The translations under genes and the position numbers were made by a program. A DNA stretch of 64,000 nt. Source: Hawksworthiomyces lignivorus (lineage: Eukaryota > Ascomycota > Sordariomycetes > Ophiostomatales > Ophiostomataceae). The stretch is taken from contig NTMA01000008.1 of the NCBI GenBank assembly GCA_002917075.1, positions 992,001 to 1,056,000 of the forward strand. The letters run 5' to 3'. Every line of letters begins with the position of its first letter. Position 1 is the stretch's first letter. Under the pieces are notes generated by a model. It was not told where the DNA came from. It was given only the letters and a program-made list of their open reading frames with translations, and made no database searches. Positions 1 to 11,007 of the stretch are shown in pieces.

Positions 1-1037
1 TAATCGGCGCGGTAGTCAAACTAGCCGATGCCTCACATTTTATTGGAGATTTCCACGCTTCCAAGAAGCATATAGAGGGTATTCGTGAAATGGTGCACTT
101 GCGAGGAGGGCTTGGCGCATTTAGAGGTCAATGGCTCCGGATAGAGATGCTAAGGTAAGGTCGATAACCACTACCAGTAATCGCGATGCACAATGTCATC
201 ATAACCAGTCGTGATTAACCTTTCTCTGGTTTTCGTGCCATATCGTATAGATGCGATCTCGGCATCGCGCTGCTCAATGGCACAGTCCCCGTATTCTTCT
301 CTGGCCATCCCTTTTCTGATCCGATCAACGACTACCCAGCCAGGCTGCTTTCTCCTCCAAATGGCCCCGTGTCATACGATTTCCGGGACGACAAGACCAG
401 TATGGGGCTTGTCCAACACTTGGACAGTACCTTGGCGACAGCGTGGAGAGTTCTGTGGCGATTCTGCTGGCAGGTCAACCTCGGGGCGCAGACGCAGCGG
501 CTAGTCCGCCAGGATCTTGTCCACGACACGATGACTGCCGTCATATATCGACTGCTGCATATGGGTGACGGCCGCTTCTCAGCCGGCTCGATTGACGAAG
601 CTGTGCGGATGGGCCTCTTAGCGTTTTCCTATCACATCTTTCTACAATGGAAGGACATTAAACTGCACACCTATCGCCATTTCCCTGCTGCATATCAGCA
701 TGCCATTTTAACTTTTGAGCTGAGAAATGATAGGACTTTCTCATCTTTGGCGTCACATTCCTTATTCTCGTCCTTGCCGATAGCATCTCCCTTCTCTTCG
801 CAGCTGATGCTCTGGCTGCTGGTGACCGGGGCCAACTCCATCTTCAACTTATCCACAGAAGCATGGTTGAGGGCTGCAATACAGAAACACGCCAAACGAT
901 GTGGGATAAGTACATGGAAAGAGATGAAGGACGTTCTGAAGTCATTTTTGTGGATTGACCTGTTCGATGAGGAGGCCGGTAAACATATGTGTGATGCACT
1001 GGAGCTGAGTGACGGATTTCAGCCAAGAAATACCTAG
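1..1037 (+). CDS. Fungal transcription-factor-like protein, C-terminal part (5' truncated)
   Basis: The gene enters from the left edge, so its N-terminus (probably a Zn2Cys6 domain) is outside the window. I read two exons, 1-154 and 251-1037, joined across a 96-nt intron (GTAAGG..TATAG), which keeps the frame. The first exon encodes a stretch ending in HIEGIREMVHLRGGL followed by GAFRGQW. This 'helix plus xMVxLRGGL' pattern is characteristic of the C-terminal regulatory region of many fungal Zn2Cys6 factors (the fungal_trans_2-like group). The rest is alpha-helical, with no catalytic motif, and ends in a normal stop. Such proteins act in the nucleus as pathway regulators; the target cannot be inferred. 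Some family members lack the DNA-binding domain, so the exact role is open. Confidence 0.7.
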
Positions 1038-1638
1038 ACGGAGAAATGAAAAGGCGATGTATGAAATAGTGGTGGAAAGTCCCTCAAATAAATTGTGTTG
1101 ATATGTATGTATACCGGAATATTAGAGAAATTTTGAGATTCAGAGTTTAGCACACCCGGTGTTTGAAGCAATGTAAAATATGGTGAATTTTGGATCGCGG
1201 CAGTACTTAACGGAGATTGAAGCCGTGTACTACGAGTTTCAGGAAAATCGCTGCGCAATTAATAATCTATGTGCAGAGTGTGGTGCTGCAGAAGAGCGCA
1301 GTAGCGCAACGGACACGGGAGACTGAAGAACAGGAATCAAAGTCTGGATATAGAGTATATAATTCTAAATAGAAGAGATATTAGAAAATATAGTCGTTAG
1401 GGAAAACACAAGGCCAAATTATCGAAGTGTCTAAACCATCTTCAGCACTAAACGGGAACATTGCGCGTGGACAAGGCAGACTTCATTGGGGCTTAGACGT
1501 TAGCTTGCCAGCTGGGCAGCCTAGGCGCCACTGACTTCGAGGTTAAAATTGCCAGCGCTCCTCACAGAAAAATGCAAGAAATCTCTCGCGCCTTCTTGTC
1601 TCTTGATCGTATTTGTCCCATGCTGTGACTTGACCAAT
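1038..1638. other. Intergenic, no gene seen
   Basis: About 600 nt between the transcription-factor-like gene and the hydrolase-ubiquitin gene. It is AT-rich, with short TATA-like stretches near 1350, and probably holds the 3' region of one gene and the promoter of the next. I see no supported ORF or RNA gene. Confidence 0.6.
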
Positions 1639-4600
1639 ATGAAGGGACTTGTTAAAAACATTGTGCGCAGGGGAAAGCAAGGTGCAGACGACTCTAGCGA
1701 ATCCAGCGCAGCGGTGAGTATCGGTGCGTTTTTGTCTCTCTTCCGGCTCAGTGGCACTAATTTTCCAATAGAGGGGAACGGGAGAGAGGTTCGATGATGA
1801 CTACGCGGACAGCTGGACGGAAGCCGAGGCGAGCGACCCCCACGATTTCGAACTTGAGCCTCACGGCCTATTTGTTCTCCATCCGACGCCGGAAGTCTAC
1901 ATAGATCCTTTGGCATTGGAAGTTGAGTACGAGCAATTTCCTACCCGAATGCAGACACAGCTTGATGGAGTTTCTTGGCTCACCTCTGATACAGTATCGT
2001 TGCGGTTCATGGCTTGAACGGAACGGCGAAAAAAACATGGACCGACCCGGCCTCGCGCAAGTTTTGGCTGGAGGATTTCCTCCCGGATTCATTTCCGAAG
2101 GCGAGGATCATGACTTACGGCTACGACTCGGGATTGGCCTTCAACAGATCCAAGTCTGGTGTGGAGAACTTCGCCAGAGACCTCCTGAATTGCTTGAGGA
2201 GACTCCGTTCGAGCCCCGAGGTGAGTATGTCTGCATGCCGTCCTCCTCCGCGTGTATGCCATGGCTTACTGACGATGCTTATCTAGGCGAAGAACCGCCC
2301 TCTTGTATTTATCGCCCACAGCCTTGGCGGAATAGTCGTTAAAAAGGTACTTGCCACGGTGATGTCTTCATTTGTTGCGATTGTACATGGCATTAACTAT
2401 CATAGGCACTGATTCTGGCGCACGAAATGGATACCTACTATGGCGAGATCCTCAAATCGACGCAGGGCATCCTTTTCATGGGTACGCCACACAGAGGTTC
2501 AGAGCTCGTGCCATGGTCTCTGCTTTTCTCCAACTTGGTGAACGCGGCAAGCTTTGGCAAGACCATCCGCACATCCCTGCTCCGTAATTTGAAGCGCGAT
2601 GCTGCTATGCTGGATGACATATCCAGGCAGTTCACTCACCGCGCGACAAAGTTGAAGATTATGTCTTTTATCGAGCAGCAGGCTGAGCGGCCACTGAATA
2701 CGTTGGTACGTCTCCTTCCTCATCCTCTTGCGGAGAGCTTTGGATTTCATGACCGCTTACGACAAGCAGATTGTCCCTGAATACTCTGCCGTGCTTAACC
2801 TCGCAAATGAAATAGTCCTGCCAATGAATTCACACCATCGCAATATTTGTCGCTTCGCCAGCGCGAAGAGCCAGAACTACAAGATGGTTGAGTCTGCAAT
2901 CAGAGAGGTCATACCCGACGCAGCGACGGATTCAGGTACGCAGCTCCTCCACTCCTCAAGTTTCTTTGCATCCTGGGCGTCTTCTCCTTACTGACCTTGC
3001 GTGTGGGTCTCTCATCAGGTTTTTTGCACTCCGTCATGCAAGATCCCGACAAGATTGTGCCAACGGCTGTGCCAGCCATTCCAGAGGGAATTCTTGAGCC
3101 GTCTTCGGCTTCTGTATGTCATTTCTTAGGTTGCGCGTCTTTGGAGACTAGTATCTAATCCCCCAACAGAAGAGTCCGAAGCGAACATTAACTGAGCTTT
3201 CCAATGCTTCTGCTTCGACCTTTTCGTCTGATGCGTCCACACTTGCTGTCAGAATGACCGACATCGTACAAACACCAACTTCAAGCTCTGCCGGCACGAT
3301 AGCATCATCAGACGAAGAAGAAGACACATTCTCTCAGCCTGTCGAACCCACTTTTCCTTTTGATACTGTCACGCTTCAAATACATGGCTTGCAGAGGAAG
3401 CTTACCTCTGAAAATTATGACACCGACCGGACGTTCTCTCATGTTTTTCATCTGCCTTCTCAAATGCTATTTTCAGAACTGGCCGACGAAGTGGTGGACT
3501 CTGTGCCAGGTAAGTCCGCCTATCTACTCCTACATTGATATACTGTTACTCATGTTGCAATGATAGATACCAAGAACATCCGTGAATTCAGTCTCAGAGG
3601 GAACAAAACTGCTATCAACCCACTATGGGCCGATATTTCGACAGTTCCCGTGCAGGTCACTGCCGGGCGGCCGTGTTACGACCTGTCGAGGGGCCTGAAG
3701 ATCAACAGCTCGCAGAAAATTGCCAGCTTCTTCAGTAAGGTATTTCCCGACCCGCTCGAGACAACACTCGACGAAAAAACTGCGTTTGAAAAAACGAACC
3801 CTTTTTCGCGCGTGTCCTCGAAATCCATCCGCGTCGGCAGAAAAGGCGACCCGCAGCTAGCGATCTCATTCCAGCGAACAATCCGCATCCCGGAGGATGC
3901 CAAGAACTACGACTTGCCACCTGGTCTCGGACGCCTTCCGTTGTTCAATGTTGTTCCATTCAGTGCCAGGCTGCCACCAGCGATGGTGGCCCAGGGCGGC
4001 CTGTTTATGCCCCTATACCGTACGTATTTGCCGAGACCTCAATAGTGGCATGCGTCCGGACTTCTACTGACTGAAATCGTGGCGTGTAGAATTTGAAGCC
4101 ATGTGGATCAACTTTAAATATGTTTCGTCCCAGTCGAAGAAATTTGCCATTCGCCCTTATCTTGGTGGCGTCAACGGCGTATCCGGTGAACCTATGACAG
4201 GTGACATGGGCGGCATTCTTCGTAAAAACAACGGGCCTGGACGGCAAGACTACCTGGTACTCCCGAAACAGCCGTGGCTCGACGGCATCGCTGTCCGGCC
4301 AGGAATTGTAAAGCAATTCGTTGCAACAGCCATGGCACCTCCACAGAGGCAAAAATCTCAAGGAGAGACAGAGAAGAAGGGCGGCGCGTCACAGAGCGGC
4401 AAAAGGTCTCTATTTAGCAGAATATCTCGGCGGGATCCCACAACCGAGAAAGCTGAAGCGGAGCCCGTCGGTGGAGCTTCGATCGAATTCCAAATTACCG
4501 GCAGAGATGAAGTCGGCGGGCTTCAGCTGCAGATCATTCCATGCTTCGACGTGCAGGAGATGTCAGCTTCCTCTATGAAAAATCATACTACTCGATCACC

Positions 4601-7073
4601 CTTCAGAGCGCCAGAGGGTGCACGGCAGTTCAATGTTCTAAAGGCACCAGAAGAGGAGGGTCTGCAGCCTGGCGATATGATACACATCAAGAACCTGAAG
4701 CATATACCTTCTCCAAGGCCAAAACGCCTTGGTGATCTGCTAGCGGAGGCACACCCGCCGCTTAAGGCCAATGACGTTGTTGAATTGGACGTGTGCACGG
4801 GTTTTTGGAAGAAATGGGCTCTACACGTCACTCTCTATGGCAAGCCGGAGATTGGCATCGACTTGATGGTAGGCTATGGTCGTCCGTGTGAAATTTATTT
4901 TTATGTGGCTTAATCGCTAACAACCTTACTCAAGCTCGAGGGTGATGATCTGTTTGAGACAGTCTTGCAAATTATCAGAAGCAACATGGGAGCTGATGGC
5001 GACCTGTACTTCTCTTTGACAGCACAGAACGGGCTACTTGGTTATACGCGCCTGACATCTTGGGTAGCGCTAAACAGGCGATATCGAGAATCTGGGGCCG
5101 CTGGTTTATCGTCCGATGTAGACAACACGGCGCACCAGAGTCAAAGTCTTACATGGGTATGGTGGATATCTATGTCTTCCGTGACTCACGGATTGTCTCC
5201 GTTTCAGAGAAAGATTTATCTAACGAGTATGATGACGCAGGTGCCCAGAAACACCACGGAGATTCGATATATTTGTGATGTAATATGCGATCAGAGCATA
5301 CGCCCAGCGATGTTCGGGTACGAGACAAAGCTGCAATTTGCCTTTGATAGATCTGCTACGTTTGCCGATTTACGCAAAGAGATTGAGACTGCAACGGGAC
5401 GTTCTTCGGCAGCATATGAAATCAGTAGCTTCAGCTTTGCCACTCGCCCAGATACGTTAAAAATTTTTGAGTCCGGCGAAGATCGAACGGATATTAAGCC
5501 GGCGGAAACTGAGTTTATTCTTGTCTACAGCCCGTACAGGGATGGGAAGCAGCCCAAAGGCCCAGTTCGTCTACTGATTCAGCCAGATGGCAATAGCAAC
5601 ACAGTTACATACTCGTGCGAGTTAAACAGCGGCCTTAAGGAGCTGAACGACTTCATAGACAACAACATCAAGGACTTTCCTCCCGCCTCGCGGTGGTTGT
5701 CCTGGTCAGGCAAGCCTTTGGGCCAGTTCGCCACACGGCAATATACTCTAAGCTCTCTCGGCATAAAAGATGTGAGCTACTTTAATTTTTCTTTTACAAG
5801 AGAGTTGTTGATCGACTCCAACGCAATAGGAACGATGCGCTAACCAACGCTAAACAGGGAGACACGATACACCTCAAGTATTCAGTGAAGGGCATTTATG
5901 TCAAGACTATGACCGGGAAAACGCTTGACATAAAGTGCGACTTTTCAGAGACCGTGGATATGTTGAAAGAACGCATTCAGGCCATGGAGGGAATCCCGAT
6001 CGACCAACAAAGACTAATCTTCGCAGGAAGGCAATTTGAAGACGGTGAGAACTCACATAACGTATCGATGTGGTTATTTTAGACGTGCAGCCACTGACTA
6101 TTGAAACTCTAGGTCGTCCATTAAGTTATTACAACCTCCAAAAGGTGATAATTTCTAAATTTGTCAAACATGACCTATTATTGTGAAATACAGCTGACAT
6201 ACATAACAGGAATCAACTATTCACCTCGTTCTGCGGCTCCGCGGAGGAGGATCGTGCGTCCGCATCCGACAGAAAGGCCAAGCGGAAGAAACCCTCATAT
6301 CTGTGACACCTCAGAAAACTGTAGCAGATGCCAAACTGGAATTGCATAAGCAGCTCGGCATTCATTCACAGCAACAGACGTGGTTCTACAACTCTGTTGT
6401 TGTTCAAGACCGTACGTAGAAAGCAGAAGTGAACAGCGTGACCACGCTCGTGTGAAAAGTCACTAACCATTTTTCACGCTTTTCAGACGAACTTATTCGG
6501 CGGTATGCTCAGGAAATAATTGATCTTGTTGTGGAACAAGAGTCACAGCCTCGGAGACTTGGCCTCGGTGCTGGCGGAAGTATCATCCAGAAGATCGAAC
6601 AAGATACCAACGACCCACGCATCTGGGACATCGATGCGGCCAGTATCCTGAATGTGCAGCTCATTGATTCGCGGACGTTCAGACTCGTAACAGGCTTGGA
6701 TCCCCCTACCACACCAATCACAGCGCAAACGTATAAGGCGATGGGGCTGCCGCTGTATCAATTCCCTAGCAACACAGACGGCGGCGTGTCTGGGACATGG
6801 GGGAAAGTTGTGGGTGTGGCGGAGGCAGCAGAAAAAGGTCTACAGAAAAAGAAAGCGGCATCAGCGGTTCAGCGAGACTCAGTTGGAGCTATTTTTGGAG
6901 CACAATGGGGACTGCTGAGATCTGGTGGCTGGGGCCGCCTAGACAGAGAGCCTCATGAGGACCAAGACCGCGTTCCCGGTGAGGTAAGCCTTAACTTTCC
7001 AGTTGTGATGTTGGCTGTGGATAGCTCTTATCCTGAATTCAAGAGCGTCGTCGAGATTGAGGACAGCCGCTAA
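1639..7073 (+). CDS. SesB-like alpha/beta hydrolase fused to ubiquitin-like domains and an internal ubiquitin
   Basis: Fifteen exons join in frame: 1639-1713, 1772-1926, 1995-2220, 2287-2346, 2406-2705, 2770-2935, 3019-3113, 3170-3509, 3567-4019, 4090-4868, 4935-5771, 5858-6044, 6113-6144, 6210-6411, 6487-7073. They total 4494 nt, or 1497 residues. The first in-frame ATG is 1639. Residues about 85-345 are a SesB-type hydrolase: [11 protein letters not shown], nucleophile Ser164 in [14 protein letters not shown] near 197-204, and a candidate catalytic His in HHRNICRF near 294-301. Residues 360-420 are a Ser/acidic linker. From 423 follow beta-rich modules ([31 protein letters not shown]), ubiquitin-like folds near 1009-1085 and 1093-1168, a near-canonical ubiquitin at 1173-1248, another ubiquitin-like fold near 1250-1315, and a C-terminal domain. 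SesB domains are known as N-terminal effectors of fungal NLR proteins, but no NACHT/NB-ARC or repeat domain is present here. A split into two genes near 3114-3245 is possible but not needed. Confidence 0.75.
5888..6248 (+). other. Embedded ubiquitin domain with intact LRLRGG
   Basis: This part of the fusion gene, spread over three exons including one of only 32 nt (6113-6144), encodes a 76-residue ubiquitin fold. It keeps K6, K11, K27, the QQRLIFAG strand with I44, H68, V70, K63 and the C-terminal LRLRGG. Differences at key places are M1 to Lys, L8 to Met, K29 to Arg, K33 to Met and K48 to Arg. The GG is followed directly by Gly-Ser-Cys and a further ubiquitin-like fold, so the domain is internal. 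Confidence 0.85.
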
Positions 7074-8866
7074 AGTGAAACGAAAATTGGAACGTGCCGA
7101 CTCGCTTTTCAAATTCCTTGATGTTCTTATGCTACTATTTTTTTGTACCATTTCAATTTCATTTAGCGTCCATTATACCTAAATAGAAATATAAAGAGAG
7201 AAGCATTGCAAGCACCAGATATTAATGACTCGTTCAGTCATATGTTGTTGATTAACGACAGTAGCCTTTTTCTGTGCAAATACAGCTGTCTTCCATGAAA
7301 CATGCGCTACTTAATTTGTAGCGTCATAGTAAAATAGTAGAGCCTGCAGCAGGCACCCACCATGAGGCCCTCGTCAAGCTCAAAAGCCGTCATTAGGGCA
7401 GGAAATGAAAGGAACGTACGCGCGGATCGACAGCATGAGTGACGAACATGTGAAAGAACAATAAGCAGCGGAGCTTCTGTATCAGTAACTCATGTATATC
7501 TTGACAGAATTAGCGGGGTTATAGGTGGCGCTAACGGCTTCGGGAGTCCCATCAAATTCTTCTTGGCAGCTGCAAGAAATCAGACACAGTCCCCCTCTTG
7601 TGGATACATATTCACAGGAATCTTTCTTTATCAGGATGATGGCTCAACTGCCAAGTCTAGATCTATTGTTGTGTCCGGAGGATTAGCGGACTTAAGGCGC
7701 TGCCGTTTCTGCCTCCAAATCATTTATATGAGCAAATGCGGAAATTACTCTGCACACCAGTGCTAATATCTAGGAAGTAATATCATTCCCATATGTCTTA
7801 GGATATTCTGTAGATGTGATACTTCTTTAGAACATATATAGCAGTGCTCTGTTAAGAAACTCAGAATTCTTTTTAGAAGTACTAAAATTGTAATAATTTA
7901 ATAATTTCTCAGAATTGCTATGGTGGCATTTTGTGCAATGTAATGGGAATGTTCTTCAATTTAGTATTTTCAGAAGAGTACATTTTTAAAGTCTGCTGCA
8001 ACATGGATCGGTCAGATGATATGTGGCTTTCTCTGTCTTTTACCAAAGTCACTCTCTGCAAGCACGCCCACTTGTTCCGCGCGAATCACGGCTGTTGCGA
8101 TATTTATTGTATTAGAACAACCCATTGCTCCACTCTTTGTTTACAGAGATCTCCCACTCAAAAAGACTGCTAATCCATTAAAAGCGGCCACTTCCTAAGC
8201 TAGAACCGTGCAAGTCCTCGTGGTCTTTAGCATCCTCAAAGGCGGACACCGACGAAAGGCCTCGGCCTCCCTAAGACAGCCTAGAAAAAAGACTAATTAT
8301 CATTGTACCATCGTCTGGGCGATCATCGCGATCATGGTTGCTAGCCCTGTTTCACGTATTGAGCAATCATGTTCAAGAACACGCATGCATAAAATAACCA
8401 GTTTCCTATTTGGTCCACTGCCGGCCGCTAGACCCTGGCCTGGGCGGCAGTAGTAGTGGTGGACGGCACGTCGCTAGGCTACCCTTGCATGATTCTCTTT
8501 CTCCATGTTTCTTGGTTGCAAGATAAGTGGCCGGCGATCTGAACATGTTTTTGTGCCGTGATAGCTGAATGGCTAGCTGACGAAGCGTGATAAGCATAAA
8601 GTAGTCGCCGTGTAATACACATGAGCATCGAGTGAAAACGTGTAAACGAAGACAAGGCAGCGCCAAAATCAGCATATCGCAATTTTACCGAGGACGGAAG
8701 AGGAAGTTAGCAGATTCACTAGGAATTGCTATCTCTTTTCCACGGTCCTGTTCCACCGAGTATATGAACTGGCGCCAAGGACGATAGTTTTCGCTTTTCA
8801 CTTAGAGAGCACATTTATTTATACACTCATATATTGTACACCAGTCTCTCTTTTGACTTTGCAATT
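7074..8866. other. Intergenic, no gene seen
   Basis: About 1.8 kb, AT-rich, with many short stops in all frames. The only site I would point to is a TATATGA stretch at 8761-8767, roughly 100 nt before the nuclease start, which could serve as a TATA element. No other feature is supported. Confidence 0.55.
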
Positions 8867-9868
8867 ATGCCATCCTACTCGTCTGTTTTAGTCGGCCTGG
8901 CCTACCTCCAAGGTGCGCATGCTTGGGGTAGCCTTGGTCATGCCACGATCGCATATGTGGCGCAGAACTTTGTGACAAGCGAGGTCAAGACGTGGGCACA
9001 GAGCGTGCTGTCCGACACCTCGACGTCTTACCTGGCAAACATTGCTTCATGGGCTGATGACTACCGCACCACAACAGCGGGCAAATGGTCGGCGCCGCTG
9101 CACTTCATCGACGCGGAGGACAACCCACCGTCGAACTGCAATGTCAACTACGAGCGCGACTGCGGCAGCACCGGCTGCTCCGTCAGCGCGATCGCCAACT
9201 ATACGCAGCGCGTGGGCGACGGACGCCTCAGCGCCGCCAACGTCAACCAGGCGCTCAAGTTTCTCGTGCACTTCATCGGCGACATCACGCAGCCGCTGCA
9301 CGATGAGGCCATTGAGGTTGGCGGCAACGACATCACCGTCACTTTTGACGGCTACAGCGACGACAACTTGCACGCCGACTGGGACACCTACATCCCAGAG
9401 AAGCTGATTGGCGGTGGCACTCTGGCTGACGCTCTCTCGTGGGCCACCACCTTGACCGCCGACATCAAGACTGGCAGCTACGCCAGCCAAAAGGCGTCTT
9501 GGATTGCCGGCGACGACATCAGCGACGCCATTACGACAGCCACGCGCTGGGCCTCCGATGCGAATGCCTTTGTGTGCACCGTCGTCATGCCCAACGGCAT
9601 AGCTGCCCTGCAAAAGGGCGATCTCTATCCCACCTACTATGACAGCGTGGTTCCCACGGTCGAGCTGCAGATCGCCAAAGGCGGCTACCGCCTCGCCAAC
9701 TGGCTCAACATGGTCTACTCTCAGACTATTGCCAGCTCGTCCAAGGTGAGGCGTGCACCAGTGGCAGATATCTCTGGTGCCGACCTGCTTCCTCCTGCAC
9801 GGCCGCTGAGCAAGGCCAAGCTGGCCCGAGCGGCGATGGGTGGCAGCTGCGGTCAGCACAAGCACTAA
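8867..9868 (+). CDS. Secreted S1/P1-type nuclease
   Basis: An intronless 333-residue protein of the S1/P1 (zinc-dependent single-strand-specific) nuclease family, which cleaves single-stranded DNA and RNA and removes 3'-phosphates outside the cell. I chose the ATG at 8867 rather than an upstream in-frame ATG at 8834 because it gives a compact signal peptide ending in GAHA before Trp20. The mature N-terminal Trp is a zinc ligand in this family. The other expected ligands are visible: His25 in GSLGH, the Asp in SWADDYR, His in LHFIDAED, FLVHFIGDITQPLHDE, and NLHADWDTY. The body matches the usual family length of about 270; the C-terminal tail of about 40 residues (basic, Pro/Ala-rich) is extra. 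Strong codon GC bias fits a well-expressed gene. Confidence 0.93.
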   Translation: MPSYSSVLVGLAYLQGAHAWGSLGHATIAYVAQNFVTSEVKTWAQSVLSDTSTSYLANIASWADDYRTTTAGKWSAPLHFIDAEDNPPSNCNVNYERDCGSTGCSVSAIANYTQRVGDGRLSAANVNQALKFLVHFIGDITQPLHDEAIEVGGNDITVTFDGYSDDNLHADWDTYIPEKLIGGGTLADALSWATTLTADIKTGSYASQKASWIAGDDISDAITTATRWASDANAFVCTVVMPNGIAALQKGDLYPTYYDSVVPTVELQIAKGGYRLANWLNMVYSQTIASSSKVRRAPVADISGADLLPPARPLSKAKLARAAMGGSCGQHKH

Positions 9869-10167
9869 ACGGTGCGTTGTGAATATATTCACCCTAGTGT
9901 AAGCCAAACAAATACGAATGTGCTTGTATCTAATTCGACAACGAATTGTTATATAATTGTAATTAGATTAAATTAAGACAGTATGTAGTCGTTACAGGTA
10001 GTTTATATTGAGCGCTCAACTAGACGCACACTTTGCACTCACAAATAGCACTAATTAGCCTTCAGACATGGCATATCTTACAGCAAAATACACAAGAAAA
10101 TTTAGCTTTTTATTTAGAAAAAAGAGTACAATAATGCGCGCCAGTCTCCGTACATCCTCTCCCTATC

Positions 10168-11007
10168 TCACAATGGCCACTTTCCCTGTGTCTGGAGCGC
10201 TTGTTTTGCTGTCTCCCATGCCGCTTGGTCAAACTCATATGCGTATTCCCAGTCATCCTTCTTGCGCCAGCTAGGACGCGTCCGCTCAGTATGACCCAAC
10301 CCAAGCCCATCTCGCATGAAGCTGCGCCAGACGTGGTTCTCTTTGGCCGTGTCTAGAACAACACGGGCCAGCCCAAGCTCCTTGAAGCCAAAATCCACTG
10401 TGGCGCAAAAAGCCTCTCGCGCATACCCAAGGCGCCAGTAGCGGTGGTCGATGACGATACCTGTGTCACCGACGCGCTCCTGTGGGATCGTCGCGTCGCC
10501 TGTAGCTGGTGCGCTTTCTTTTGATGCGCCTTTGTCAGAATCATGCTCCGACGCGCCGCCTGTGCTACTGACATCTTCTTTGTGCGATTCTGCTTCATCT
10601 GTGGGGTGCTGTTGCTCTTCTTTCTCTGTGACCTGGCCGCTTTCTGCGTCCTTTGCTGGTTCATAGGACAGCGAATTCCAGCCACCGAAGCCAACTAGTG
10701 CACCATCAGTGCGCTGCTCAACTATCATGAAGCTGCTTTCGCCGCGGACGGCGGCAGCGTGCCATTTGGCGAATCTTTGGCGGTACTCGGCCGGCGTCGG
10801 CGTCGGCTGGCTGAGCGGGTCCATGGGAAAGTTGGCTTGATCTGCGAATAGCGCACTGACGGCGTCGGCGTCAGACGAGACGGGGCTGCGCACAATCAAG
10901 CGAGGGGTGGAAATAGTGCAGTAAGGCGTGTCTGGTGCCGATGGCATAGATGGTGTCTGGGACCCAGCATCGTTGGCCACAGTGGAAGCAGAAATTGGCG
11001 CCGCCAT
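10168..11007 (-). CDS. GNAT-family N-acetyltransferase
   Basis: A single-exon 279-residue protein. The N-terminal half has the TPRLIVRSP strand and the helix typical of the RimJ/RimL-like GNAT group (Acetyltransf_3). The acetyl-CoA binding motif is seen in DHRYWRLGYAREA, followed by the FGFKELGLARVVLDTAKEN segment expected for beta5-alpha4. Between the two halves lies an insertion of about 60 residues that is acidic and Ser/Glu-rich (around residues 125-185). It is probably disordered and is not part of the fold. The start ATG sits in a good context (ACCATGG on the minus strand). The acceptor substrate cannot be predicted; a protein N-terminus or a small amine are both possible. Confidence 0.85.
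   Translation of the reverse strand: MAAPISASTVANDAGSQTPSMPSAPDTPYCTISTPRLIVRSPVSSDADAVSALFADQANFPMDPLSQPTPTPAEYRQRFAKWHAAAVRGESSFMIVEQRTDGALVGFGGWNSLSYEPAKDAESGQVTEKEEQQHPTDEAESHKEDVSSTGGASEHDSDKGASKESAPATGDATIPQERVGDTGIVIDHRYWRLGYAREAFCATVDFGFKELGLARVVLDTAKENHVWRSFMRDGLGLGHTERTRPSWRKKDDWEYAYEFDQAAWETAKQALQTQGKWPL

Noticed and set aside
6964..7073. Possible intron (GTAAGCCTTAACTTTCCAG) near the end of the fusion gene
   Set aside because: It would be about 20 nt, too short for a fungal intron, and the uninterrupted reading is sensible.
9047..9907. Long minus-strand ORF opposite the S1/P1 nuclease
   Set aside because: It is an antisense shadow of a GC-rich coding exon and has no domain pattern.
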